A stretch of DNA of 24,615 nt from Paramacrobiotus richtersi (taxonomy: Eukaryota; Tardigrada; Eutardigrada; Parachela; Macrobiotidae), in assembly GCA_034698045.1 (NCBI GenBank), contig JAQGAU010000717.1, positions 1 to 24,615 of the forward strand. The letters are read 5' to 3'. The first letter of the stretch is position 1; every line of letters starts with the position of its first letter. The translations under genes were made by a program, and so were the position numbers. This document shows, one piece after another, positions 9,886 through 20,800 of this stretch. A model generated the notes under the pieces. It did not search any database. It had not been told where the DNA came from and was given only the letters and a program-made list of their open reading frames with translations.

Positions 9886-10118
9886 GTTCAGTGTATTTGT
9901 TTTCCCGATTGCAGCTCTTTCTCTGGTCAGGATAATCTCATTTTTTCGTCAAATCCCGGTTGTAAGCAAATCTCTTTCTCTTTTTCAGTTCAGATGGAGT
10001 TAAATTTGTGTTTATTTCCCATTAGTGGCGTTTTATATTTTCATTCTATATGTGTGTTGTCGCAGTGCGAGTTCCACAGCAACACCGACTGTTACCAATT
10101 TTAAAGGTCACTTCCGAA

Positions 10119-10124
10119 AATAAA
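10119..10124 (+). terminator. Poly(A) signal AATAAA, GGT gene
   Basis: AATAAA lies 234 nt after the GGT stop and only 79 nt before the SAXO start codon, so the two same-strand genes would be separated by less than ~80 nt of promoter plus 5' UTR. Confidence 0.5.
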
Positions 10125-10202
10125 ACTACGAATGGCGTGATTTACGTGAACGATACGACATATGGCTCTGTATTAGACATGCACTCGTTGTAATTTCCAA
10201 AG

Positions 10203-13155
10203 ATGACGAAGACGACTGTAGAAAATACAACTGTTGTATCTCAATCTGTTTCTTATGAAATTCCGCTGGAGAAACGTAAAGTGAATCTGGGAAATACCGG
10301 ACCAGCCGTTGATCATCAGGTACTATGGCCTGCCGACAACCGACTTTAAAAATAGCAGCGACGATGATTATAAGCGCCGCGAAACAAAAGATTAAGATTC
10401 GTATTTTTCTGGCATAACTATTTCTGTTGTCCGTCATTTTGGGTAATATATAAGTAAGCTTCGGTCTTTCATTGAGCGTCTGACTTCTAGGACGGAAATG
10501 CGGAGGACACGTACCGAAAACCTGAGCAGAATTATCACCGGAAGAAATCAACTTACCACGAAGATTATACGGGGGAATCTACGGAAAGGCGATCCCTAAT
10601 AATTCCGCCGTCTAGTTTCGCACCTCCCGATGAAGCGCACGAGATGAATTCCCATTACAAGTCCGAGTTCACATCTAAGCCGGTATGCTTAACAATTTTC
10701 ATTGCCGGTATTACTAACACCGTGTTTTACTAATTAAACGATCGGGACGTTTGTTATATTACTTATTTCAATTGTTTCGCAATATGGTGCTTATTTTACT
10801 ACTGTGAATACCACGAAATCCCGGGTCTACTTGGAAACGTTTGTCTGAACTGCCCATTATTTTTTGGAATTTTCGAGTTGGACTTTTACCGAATAGACAC
10901 CCATACAATGCTATAATCCGAACCGAATGGCGGAATTATTATTATGATACGAATATATATTAGATTTATTTTGCTGCGTTAACAAGTGTTTATTTTGTTT
11001 CTGCAGATCACAAATATGCGAGCGGTCCGACCATCTAAGCCATACGCCGTTCCATCGCAAAAAATGCTCCAGTCGACAAACTATAAAGATGACTTTGCGC
11101 CTACTGGACCGATTGGCAAAAGAGAGCCTATAAAACCCCAGTCGGACTTTGTCCCGCCCAGTAACCATGAAGTAGTGGAATCAAGTTACAAATCAGCGTT
11201 TGGTGGAGAAAATAAGGTGTGAGCATCCACAAGTAAGGGTGACGAGCGCTCGTCAACATTGTCGGTACTCCGGTAGTTCAAAGTGTCCTAAAGGTCTTGA
11301 CTTGTTAGACTGCGGATCGGAGTAGGCCGGCGCCGAGGATGGGCGAGATAACGCTCTCGAATGACCCATTCAACAGCAGTTCGCGGTACAAAGAGGATTT
11401 TATTGTACAGAGAACTGAACGCATGCAGCCGGTCAAGCCAACGTCCAGTTTTGCGGGATTAGCTGACGGGATAACGACATCGTTCCCGAAAAGCACATAT
11501 CACAGCGCTTTCCAGCAAGCTCAGACGGCAAGTTTGCTTATACGCATAATTTGGTAACAGTTTTTAAAGCAATACGTTTTGAAACAATTACGTACGAGTA
11601 CGGTTTAATTGTGAACAGCAGTCTGTCGCTCACGGGCGACAGTCCAGTAGCAAACGCACGCACGGTCACAGTGCGCCATTCTTTAAAATCCAAAAACTTT
11701 TTCCTTGTCGGTTGCTGAATGGACGGTGTCCGAAACGAAATTGTTTTGTAATACTGACTAGCACAATTGAACTGTCGTTGTGAAGTGTTCCTTACCTAAA
11801 CACTACTGTAGACTGTGCCTGTACGAAAACGCCGGCCAACCAACGAGTTTCGTCATCCGACTGAAAAGATGGCTGAAAGGTCACTTTATACCGACGAGTT
11901 TCAAGCGAAAACTGTCGAAAAAGTGCGAGCCGTGGTACCGCATTCGGATTTTGTTCCCCCCAATGATCATGTGGATTCGAAAACGGCTTACCAGGAAACC
12001 TACAATCCTGAAAAACCTGTATGCACGTAGCCAAAAAGTTTTTAAGGTAGTTAATTCCGTTTTGTGTTGTGGCTAATGATACCTGACACTGGCCTTGAGA
12101 CTTCTGTATTATTATAAGATTAGCAAGTAAGACTAATACATGAATAAGACTAAAAAACTGTACTTCCTTATATTTACCTGATGAGAGAGACATAAAACAA
12201 TATAAGCGAGAATGAAACAGGTAATAACGAAAATAAATAAAATAAATAAAATAGTTAATTTAATAACGAAAATAAATTTACCCGCGGGAAAAGTTCGTTA
12301 CGTACGCATCAGTGTGGCTGACCATGAATTTCAGGTTCTGACTCCTATAGCCCAAGTTTGAACTAATTTTTTCCACTGAGTAAAGCCTCATTTAAAATAA
12401 CTCTTTTGTCGCTTAGAAGTTCTTCGCTCTGAAGGTCGATTTACATACTGCAGATGCAAGTGGAACGCAAAAGGCGGCCGTTTAAACCCTACACGAGGCC
12501 AGAGATAAAAATCGAAGACAAGACGACGTACGTCAAGGATTTTGTTAAAAAGGACGCTGTCGCCAGATTGCCGATTATCCCGCACGGCGAATACATAATG
12601 TCAAAGGAAAAGACGAAATACGAATCAAGCTATGCATCTGACTTTGCGCAGAAACCGGTAAAAAGCAATTTTTATGCGCGAACACATAAATCGGTGAAAC
12701 ATTGCTACAAGATTGCCCAGTCAGTTTTACGACTTGTAATCTGTTCATAGCTGAATCCCGAGCGGAGAAACGGACCGAAAAATACTTTTGTGAATCCAAC
12801 GCAGAAAATGGATTCGGTATCAACATACGGCAATGACTTTCACACAAAGGTTGCACTATTAATAGTTTTTTGAGTTGTACAGTTGTATAATAATTTCGAA
12901 AATCGCACACGGTTAACGCGGGGCAATTGCAATTTTCAGGCTATTTTGCCTGTTACGAAAGTCCTCCCCACATCAAACTCATGGTTCAAAATGGATCATG
13001 CAGATGCATCCCCAACAATACGTTCGGAATATAAGTCGCGTTTTTCTGTGATTGATGAAATGACTTTTCGCAACGCTAAGCCATCTCCCTTTGTTCCCGG
13101 CTGGAGAGATGCTCTGGACAATGGACATGATACACGCAGCAGAATCATTTTTTGA
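10203..13155 (+). CDS. SAXO/FAM154-type stabiliser of axonemal microtubules
   Basis: Repeat protein of the SAXO (FAM154/STOP-like) family, which binds and stabilises doublet microtubules in cilia, flagella and centrioles (family knowledge). Exons: 10203-10319, 10491-10682, 11007-11216, 11309-11527, 11812-12018, 12454-12657, 12751-12849, 12940-13155 (TGA); 1464 nt = 487 aa. All seven introns are phase 0. Repeats follow a pattern of P.S.F.PP....ES.Y...F, e.g. STNYKDDFAP, PQSDFVPPSNHEVVESSYKS, SSRYKEDFIV, PHSDFVPPNDHVDSKTAYQE, KTTYVKDFVK, STYGNDFHTK. Most exons hold two ~33-36-residue units, exon 7 a single one. The start ATG at 10203 follows an in-frame TAA at 10191. Intron 4 (11528-11811) has a GC donor (ACG|gcaagt). 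The Cys-rich N-terminal box of vertebrate SAXO1/2 is not evident in exon 1, so exact orthology is unclear. Confidence 0.88.
12222..12277 (+). repeat. 17-bp direct repeat with AAATA-type low complexity, SAXO intron 5
   Basis: taataacgaaaataaat occurs at 12222-12238 and 12261-12277, flanking (aaata)-like tandem sequence. It is simple-sequence expansion inside the 435-nt intron 12019-12453; no gene content is seen there. Confidence 0.8.
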
Positions 13156-14336
13156 CCGATAAAACGAACGCGTCGAACAGCGATTGCCGTTATGAGAATA
13201 GCTTGTGGTTGTTTATGTCCAACTTTTTTCGCTGGAACCTCCAATGTCAATCGGTTAAGAGTGCCAAATGAAACCTATGGTGGCACTGTTCGTTCGGCAT
13301 ATGCCATATATGCATGTTTTAAAACCTAACGTTCGGAACGCATGTTGTGCTATTTCGATTTCTGATGCCCGTTAAAAAGTCGAAGGAATCATGCTTTTTT
13401 TCGTAACTCTTTTATTTTTGCAACGAGCAGAGTTCTATGCAACACGGTTGCATGGCAACAATAATAAATACCACCGACAAAACGTTCAGTATAGCTGGCA
13501 TTTTAATTTAATGCTTGGATACGCGACTGGACTGTGAACCAAGTACAACACATACATGTACAGTTGCCAGTATTAATGATCCTGTACATAACGCTATGTA
13601 GTAGCGAAAATCCTTGTAAGCAATACGGAACATGTTCGAAGTGTTACTTATTCAGGTTTACGAAAATGCTGATCCTCTCTATATATAATATTATAGGAAA
13701 ACAAAATTTTGAGTTGCCGCATTTTTTTAACTATATAGTATAAATATCGGCCAAAAATATTGCTTTGACGATAGGACAGGATTGTTTCAGACTGGCATAA
13801 TAATAATAATTATTATGTCGCGAATACTGCACTTTCCACAATATTATCATGACTTACTTTAAAGGTCAGCTGGCTGCGCATGGCACTGGTGTTGTACATA
13901 TACACGTATGCGTTAATAAACTGCATTACGCACGGCACACGTAGTGGGTACGCATACACGTAATGAACTGTATAACACAATTAATATTAATATCGAGGAA
14001 GGCGATACGAAAGCATAACAGTTTTGTTCAATTCGAACTAACGGCAAAACTAACAGCGTTTTTCGACAGTATACTGGAGGTTCCCATTTTATGCATTCTG
14101 GATAGTCTGTAGAGCTTGTGATCTAGAGCTACGATTTTGATATCGCATATTCATTTGCTGTTTCAGTAAGAAATCTATAATAACGGCTAATCCGGTAAAG
14201 TTTAAACCGATTGAACGTTTTCAAAATTATTTCGCTCAAGTGCACAAGGTTCTTATCTCCGATGCTGCGTTTCTGTTTACGGCTTATTGTAAAGTATCAG
14301 TGCCGCTGGCACGGTTATTGCACACGTCCATTTGCA
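13156..14336. other. Spacer between SAXO gene and the next gene
   Basis: About 1.18 kb without a convincing coding exon. It contains the SAXO 3' UTR with AATAAA at 13463-13468, an AT-rich imperfect palindrome near 13799-13816, and a quasi-palindromic stretch of cacgtatgcg/cgcatacacg between about 13902 and 13966. Upstream untranslated exons of the following gene could lie here but cannot be seen from sequence. Confidence 0.6.
13463..13468 (+). terminator. Poly(A) signal AATAAA, SAXO gene
   Basis: First canonical hexamer after the SAXO stop codon (about 300 nt downstream) on the same strand. Confidence 0.45.
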
Positions 14337-16448
14337 ATGAATGGATTCGGCTTCTTACATCCCGGTGGTTCCGAATCTCACGAAGCTTTTGCACGAAAAA
14401 CTTTAACGCATGCAACGCAAACATGCAAATATCCTAACGATTACATGGCGGGAAATTATTTCTTTCCGATGATATCGGATTACCAACGCAATTACAAAGC
14501 TTGCTCTTCCGTAAGCCATTATTAAGATCTATCCGATTATTAAAAAAGTTGATATATTTTTCCACATTTCATGTCAGTTTGATGCTATCCGGGCCTATCG
14601 CTGGTAATTTTTTTAATTAGTGCAAACCGGCAGTATCCTGGGAATCGACGGAAAGACGTATACGAGCAAGGGAAAATGTTAAAGAAAATAATAAAGTGCA
14701 GGCCGAAAAAGCGAATGCTGACAACACAGAAACTGTGGTAATGGACGAAATTTTTATTCATAAAAAAGTGTTCAGTCATGTACCTTGATTGAAATTTTTC
14801 TGTGTAACTTGTAAGTAATGTTGGCGACGTGGGAATATTAGCGACGGATTGAATTTCGTTCATTTTTTTATGTTTTTGTCACATGAATAGTTTCATCTCT
14901 GTCATTGTTTTTTTCGTTGGTGAAATTTAGAAGTAATTTAAATTAATTTAAATAATGTACTTCTAAATATTATTTAATTTAAAAACAATATTTTAAAATT
15001 TAATTAAGCAAACTAAACTAAATAAAATAAAATTATTTAGCAAACACTTAATTAAATTCAGTATGTTTAATTAATTTAATATGTGTGACGCTTTAGGACC
15101 ACAAGCCGGCACCCACAGAATTGGTTATCAAAAAGACGCCGTTATCAGCTGCTCCTGAGAATCATGTCACGGAGTACCACGATGAATTCATCCTACATGA
15201 TGAAACGACGGCAGCACGCTTCCGGGGTACATTCGTGCGCCATGCCGATCAATCGTTGCGTCCTGGAGGAATACAAAAGACGACCACTTCAGCAGTAAAA
15301 ATTAAAAAATTAAAAAAAAATATTCCGGACATTTATTCCTAACCCGCTCCTTCTGATAATGTTTCGTACAACTTTTGCGTAGCTTTCCTGTGTTGAATCA
15401 ACCATATTCGGTTTTGCAGAGTTCCTTCCCTGATTATTCGCCCGTATATTCCACTGCAGATAAAACCGGTTCCTCGCTATACCGAAATAATTTACGCAGA
15501 TTTCTTGGACAGCGGTCCAACGGGCCGATAACCCCACCGGAAATAGCAGCAGAAAATAAAACACGTTTAAACAGTGGTCAAAGAAGCAGCTTCGGTTTGG
15601 AAGAATGTGGTTTCCCTGATTTCCACCCACCGAAGAATGTCTCTGTTTATTCCAAAACATATACCGTACCACCTCTAAATCGAATTTATTCTAAACCATT
15701 TGACGGTAATGGAGTTCTCGCTCTGTTCAGCCAGGAGGAGAAAATTTCACCAGAAACGGAATCGGGTGATGCGTACAGTGGACTTAGTGTCAGGGAACGA
15801 AACCCGGTGACCTTTACCATTCCGTTCGCATATAAGTATGAAAATGGAACTGCAGCTTATCGTAAGGATTCCAGCAAAGAGAACGATATCAAAATGACGG
15901 TCCTTAAGAGGGCACTGCCAATTCTACGTAATCTTCCCGAAAACAATCCCGATTTCGGTGCCGTGAGGCAAAAATTAATTTCAGACCACGAATGTATTGA
16001 AAATCTAAACAGAGAGGCAAAATTAGAATCGGCTCGAAGAATCACCCGCCGGGTGGATTGTTCGATCCCAGGTGGACCGGCCTCTCTCGTTCGGTACTCG
16101 GGCAAGTCTACTTATTCCGTTGAACATCCGTGGCCAACTGGACGCCGATCGGAAGTACAACTACCGCAAAATCATGACATGAAATCTTTGATAAATTATG
16201 GCGAGGATTCACCAGTGGAAAGTGCTTATAAACAAGGATTCCGGCTGTTTGACGATGACAGTACGGGGTTTTTCAAGAAATGTCAGGAACTGGGAAAAAG
16301 CGAAAGATACCCTATGAAAGCAGGTTACTTATCGTCCGCTCCAGTCTCATCTATGCGGGATCCGGATCAAGCATTACAAGAAAGACACAAGCATATCGGC
16401 TGCTATGCAGATCGTGGTGTTTGCCATAACCTTAATGCCATATATTGA
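14337..16448 (+). CDS. Unrecognised protein, probable axonemal/SAXO-like, four phase-0 exons
   Basis: I do not recognise the family. Exons by frame and splice sites: 14337-14510, 14621-14737, 15097-15294, 15420-16448 (TGA); ~505 aa. The large last exon (343 codons) is clearly coding; exons 1-3 are joined by good GT-AG sites (TCC|gtaagc, GTG|gtaatg, GCA|gtaaaa), all in phase 0. The protein is Tyr/Pro/Ser/Arg-rich with no signal peptide or membrane span. It has scattered short motifs like the neighbouring SAXO gene: TEYHDEFILH, SSLYRNNLRRF, FPDFHPPKNVSVYSKTY, VESAYKQGFRLF. The C-terminus (MRDPDQALQERHKHIG) weakly recalls SAXO4/PPP1R32-type proteins, from memory only. The start at 14337 is the first ATG giving a compact exon; the frame is open further upstream to 14211, so an earlier start or exon is possible. 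Together with the SAXO gene it forms a same-strand pair of likely ciliary genes. Confidence 0.68.
14873..15083. repeat. AT-rich low-complexity tract in an intron
   Basis: Within intron 14738-15096 the sequence becomes almost pure A/T with many overlapping taatttaa/attaaatt palindromic units. No coding or structured-RNA signal is visible. Confidence 0.8.
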
Positions 16449-16473
16449 GTATTATGTGAATATGGCTTATTGT

Positions 16474-16702
16474 CATGACCAAGGCCATCTTTCTGGTGCT
16501 GATACTAAGGTCCGCAATTCTGGAATTCCGTTTTCTGCCTTGAGACTATATTTTGCTTTTTTGGTAGGTGATCTGCACCGAAGCTGGCCTGATGGCCCAT
16601 CGAGAGCGAAGAATGAGAGTAACCAGTGAGGACTTTCATAAGGCCAAGGAAACAGTGTTGTACCGGAAACAGGGAAAGACACCGAATGGTTTTGATTTGT
16701 GA
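16474..16702 (+). pseudogene. Relic of the 3' end of a 26S proteasome ATPase gene (PSMC1/Rpt2-like)
   Basis: Two coding blocks match the C-terminal end of Rpt2 family ATPases: 16474-16509 (HDQGHLSGADTK) and 16568-16702 ([40 protein letters not shown], then FDL and stop). They are separated by a 58-nt GT-AG intron (AAG|gtccgc..ttggtag|GTG) that keeps the frame, so this is not a processed copy. The rest of the AAA+ ATPase (Walker A/B, SRH) is absent upstream; that DNA is instead the last exon of the preceding gene, in another frame. In true Rpt2 the block before LSGAD is also conserved, but here it is garbled, and the C-terminal LYL/HbYX-type tail has become FDL. I infer a partial genomic duplication that is decaying. 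It could alternatively serve as 3' UTR of the upstream gene. Confidence 0.82.
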
Positions 16703-17135
16703 AAATTAATGTTCTACTGAATTACGTGTGATTGGTGTGGAGAATGGATGATCGTGTTAACAGCGTAACCGTTAGATGTTCACGTGTAACTGAAACATTA
16801 ATAATGGATTCACCGTTCTATGTTTTTTTAGTTTGCATGACAGTTTATTTCCAATTAAAGCAAAGGAATCTGTACAAAATCATGGTGAATGGTTGCAACA
16901 TGATCGGTTCAAAAACTGACAGGAACCGTGAAGCCTGAAATTCAACTGCGGCAGCTTAAAAAAAATAAATAATAGAAATTTAAGAGAAACACAGATCTGT
17001 GGATGGCAAGAATACCGGTTCAAATGCAATAACGGAAGGTCACAGAGGATCTATAACAACTGATAACAAAATCTATCCAGCTAGGAACCGTCTGTAATTC
17101 AGAACATGCACTTGTCGCACGTAAGTGCAACAACG
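16703..17135. other. Spacer, no gene seen
   Basis: About 430 bases after the Rpt2 relic. AATAAA at 16964-16969 (+) follows an A-rich run and could end the upstream plus-strand transcript. Otherwise I see nothing; the small ORF at 16732-16938 has no coding character. Confidence 0.55.
16964..16969 (+). terminator. Candidate poly(A) signal AATAAA
   Basis: Canonical hexamer downstream of the plus-strand gene at 14337-16448 and of the Rpt2 relic. If used, the relic is part of that gene's 3' UTR (516 nt after the stop). Confidence 0.35.
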
Positions 17136-17628
17136 TTACTCCATTGTCTCGTTCAACTCTGCGCGCTTTCGCTCCCACACTTCATCGACAACCAAACCCA
17201 TATGCGGATTTTCTGCAAGAAAAAAAGTTATACAGTCAGTATTATCAAACGGCAACTACCGTATAGTTGGAAGATTAAAAAAAAGTAACAAATTCATCTG
17301 TTCATTTTATATCTTACGCAATAACATCTTCGCAAATCACGGCATTAATTTCAACATTCTTGATGTACTCGTGCCGGAATCCATCGAATGTCTTCGCATT
17401 GCTTTCAGCTGGTGGGCGTCATACAAAAACGATGTCCCATCTTCCCAGTGACCGTCGTCGAGGGATAAACGTCGCAACCGAATTTCTCTGTTCGTTTTCT
17501 GTTAGACGGATGCTCAGAGACTGCTGATTCTCCACCACGTCGATTACACGGTCGATACCTTTGACAGAATCGGAAGATGGCTCCTTTAAGGATGTATGGT
17601 GTTCGTCACCAGTGAATTTCAGATAAGA
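17136..17628 (-). other. Unresolved coding-like locus (minus strand), possibly a small gene or pseudogene
   Basis: On the minus strand, following acceptor ttattatag (ending 17629), a frame runs open for 69 codons (17628-17422). It reads SYLKFTGDEHHTSLKEPSSD, then VIDVVENQQSLSIRLTENEQ, then meets an in-frame TGA (17419-17421). After that the same frame stays open to a good donor at 17317 (NAKTFDGFRHEYIKN, VEINAVICEDVIA). A final exon after ttcttgcag (17212-17136) reads NPHMGLVVDEVWERKRAELN then ETME-stop, but it joins the first frame in the wrong phase. A competing frame (LRRLSLDDGHWEDGTSFLYD, AHQLKAMRRHSMDSGT) joins the last exon in phase via donor ACGA|gtacat. I cannot choose between models and do not recognise the protein. 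A start could be the ATG at about 17807 (MDSDLGQRVSAE), overlapping the RBBP6 stop. Confidence 0.4.
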
Positions 17629-17802
17629 CTATAATAAAGTTAATATTAGGATGGATCTGGAAACGTTGTCGCTTAAGGTCTGATCTAAAGTAATTGACTG
17701 CAAATTATTTGTAACAAATTTATCAGCAATCAAAAGCACTGTTCAATCAATAACAGTAGACGATACCTTCTGCTGATACACGCTGGCCTAAATCAGAATC
17801 CA

Positions 17803-20800
17803 TTAGATCCTTTTTGTCCTTCTCTTGCGCTTTTTATGTTTCTTTCGCGAATCTTTCTCGTCACTTTCCCCGCGGGATCGTTTCCCTCTGGATGATTTGT
17901 CCCGTTTCCTGGAAGACTTGTGCGATCGCTTTTCACTGGACCGTTCCTTCCGTTCGTTGCCTCCACTATTCCTGTCCAACTTTCTTCTCATTAAATCAAT
18001 TCCGGTCTTCGTATTATGATCACCTTCTTCCAGTCTCGCATGTGAGAAATCACGCACGTTACCCTCCTGATCCCGGCTTCTCACCCGCTCTTCTTCCGTT
18101 CGCGGTCGGGAAGACTTGGGCTTGTCCTTCTTCGACCGTGGTGGCGCCTGAGAAGACAATCCCTTGTCATCCCGATCTTTATGGGATCGCCGTTCTTTCC
18201 CCTTTCCATCATCAAACTCCCATGTTTTTGAATCCATTCGCTTGAGGTCACGTTCTTCCCTCCGATCAGACGACTCACTTCGTGGACGTTTCTCTCTCGA
18301 TGATAGCAGTCTGGATTCATTATCCCGCTTGGATCGTGACGATTTCTGCTTCCGCCGATCACCGGACTGATCCCTTTTCTCTTCATCCATACGCACCTGT
18401 ACTTGAACATCCTTTTCAATGGGCAGGTTTCGTTCTCGCTTAGCACGATTTTCCGACCCATCTTCTTCCCGATGTTTTCGGCGCACTTTTTTTTCACCTA
18501 ACTCCCCAGGATTCTTCTTGGACGCTTTGGCAGCTTTTCTGTCTTTCTTTGATTTGTGTGCCTTCCTTTCCGCGGAATAACGCTTGAGCTCTTCCACGTT
18601 TTCTCCATGGGGAACAACGCCAATTTCCGCTTTAACAGGAGTACCTGTGATTTCCTCGTCATCATCGTTTTTCCATTTCTCCTCCAGTTGAACGGTATCC
18701 ACCGTCTCTCGGACAACTGGTGCTATTATCCATGTCGGCTCTTTTTTTATACTGCTTCCTTCCAAAGCCCGTTGTTCGTTTTCCCGCATCTGATGTTCCA
18801 TTTCCTTTTTCTGTCGGTCAAGTTCCTTAGCCTTTTGGTCCAGCTCGCGTTCACGCTTTTCCTGTTCTTCACGCCATTCCCGTTTCTCCTGTTCCTCTCT
18901 CTTTTCTCGACGGCAACGCTGGTCCTGTTGTTCTTTCTCTCTCCGGTCGCGTTGCTCTCGTTCTTTCTTGAGCTCATCTTCCCTGGAAACTTTATCCAAC
19001 CTGGTAATACGTAAGGACTGACCCGAGGGAAGGATGTGTTACCGCATCTCAACCCACGCTCGTGCATTTCCGCTACAAAAAGACAAAATCATTAAACTCA
19101 CTGCTAATACTCCGCAATCATAGGATCTTGGATATGCCGACCGTATACAGCAACGTGTTTACAATATAATCGATTCGAAAACAAGCAAAAAAGTGAAAAC
19201 TCCAGAAAGAGCAGTTCCACACATTACCAGGAGAATCTGTTACCGTGTTTTCCGTTACTGCATTTCCTGTCAAAATCCAGCTCACCCGTGTGCTGTCCAG
19301 CAAACGTATGAAACCGGCTCATATCAGGTGTCATGCCAGGTGGCAAGCCATATGGCATTCGGTTGCCCATACTGCCTCGCATCTGAAAATCGGCTGCCGA
19401 TGCTGCAGCCGACACTGGATTCCGAAACGCTGGATTCAGATAACCGAAACTCGAGCCGACGACAAACCTAGAATGATTCAACACTATGAAATGCACCGTA
19501 CACTTCGTTCTTGTTTACGAAAACTGCATTAGAGAAGAACTTCCTTACAAACAGCTGCAACAAGCTAACCAGACAAAACAAAATGTTCTGTAAATAATAT
19601 TTCAAAGGTCAGCTTACTGATTCATGCCGCAAAAGTTCATATAATTCGGAGGTTGTTTGCCAGCAAAACCGGCATTGGCAATATAAGGATTTGTGATACC
19701 GGCTGCCTGCGGGTTATGGGAAAAACTGGTCCTTCGAGTTTCCGACGGTGTCAGCGATTGAGGATTCTGTGCTTGAGGTGAAGTCTGCGACGGTTGCGGC
19801 TGTTGTTGGAACAAAAAGGACGGGATTTTGTGGGTAGTCGTCGAGATTAATGACCCGATAGGCCTGGCTTCGGAATGAGTATCAGAGGCAGCCACCTAGG
19901 CAAAACATCCACGGTCAACATGCATGATTAAAATCCGGACACCACTACGTCATCGCTGTTTCTACATCGTTCAGATACTGTCTTGCGAAAAAGTTACTGT
20001 CATGTCTGATCTGCACTTGCGTATTATCATTAAATCACATGCGCCGATCGTTGTTTTAAGGTTCGGATAACAATAATATCCCCCAAACCACAAAAGTTAC
20101 CTACCCGTGCAACGGAAGAATGCGGGTCCGTTTTATCCGAAACCATCCTTCCAGGTTGATTCGATCTCGACGGCGCGGTACTGCTAACCACATTCACCAA
20201 CGGAGATTCTTTTGATACCAATACAGGCTTTTCTTCCTTTATTGCAATCCTGTTTAAAGTAAAGGCACAACTGAATTTCTCAAAAAGTAGTCAGTAATCT
20301 AGAGACATACGGTTTGCTTGCAACGGACAGCGGCGACCCTTCCTTTTTCTGCTGCCTTTTGATCTGCATCTCTCGTTCCCACTTTTCGACACGACTTCTT
20401 AGATAACTGTTTGGTGTACATGAGTCCGGTGCCAACTGAGCCTCGCAGCTTGGACATACAATATCTCCACCTTCATCCATAAGTGTGGTTCGGATGCCTG
20501 TAACGCAACGTGTGATAAATGCCGGCACAATGAGCTATGTAACCGTGCTAAGTGTGTAGAAACCGTTTCATCCGTTTGATAATTTAAAATCAAACGCACA
20601 TCAAACATTTTCGATTTACTTTATGCAGAGTAAAACGCCTGCCCAGTCAGAAAAGCCAAGCAGGAGCTGGACTGCAAAAACATTACCGAAGAAAACTAGG
20701 TAATTATTTATTTGATAATACACCGACACACCGGCGAAAACCACAGTTCACTTACATGCATCACAGTAATTTGCGCTACAGCAAGGCGCAACGACCGCAT

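Noticed and set aside
10126-10551. Minus-strand 141-codon ORF with a hydrophobic stretch
   Set aside because: It is antisense to SAXO exons 1-2 and the intron between them; the plus-strand frames have matching splice sites and family motifs.
13534-13743. 69-codon plus-strand ORF in the SAXO downstream spacer
   Set aside because: Its composition is non-coding, it lacks splice support, and it runs into an AT-rich stretch.
17419-17421. In-frame TGA as a selenocysteine codon
   Set aside because: Context (IVFV-TGA-RPPAES) matches no selenoprotein motif I know, and no SECIS element was recognised by eye; an intron or frameshift is simpler. Kept only as a listed option.
17125-17451. Plus-strand 108-codon ORF
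   Set aside because: It has no family resemblance, and the minus strand carries strong donor/acceptor pairs and coding-like frames across it.
18081-18497. Minus-strand 138-codon ORF inside the RBBP6 tail
   Set aside because: It is an off-frame translation of low-complexity RS/K-rich coding DNA and has no independent signals.
18747-19067. Minus-strand 106-codon ORF overlapping the RBBP6 last exon
   Set aside because: It is a frame shadow of the Lys/Arg/Glu-rich repeat-like coding sequence; only its first codons (AEMHERG) are used as the tentative microexon.
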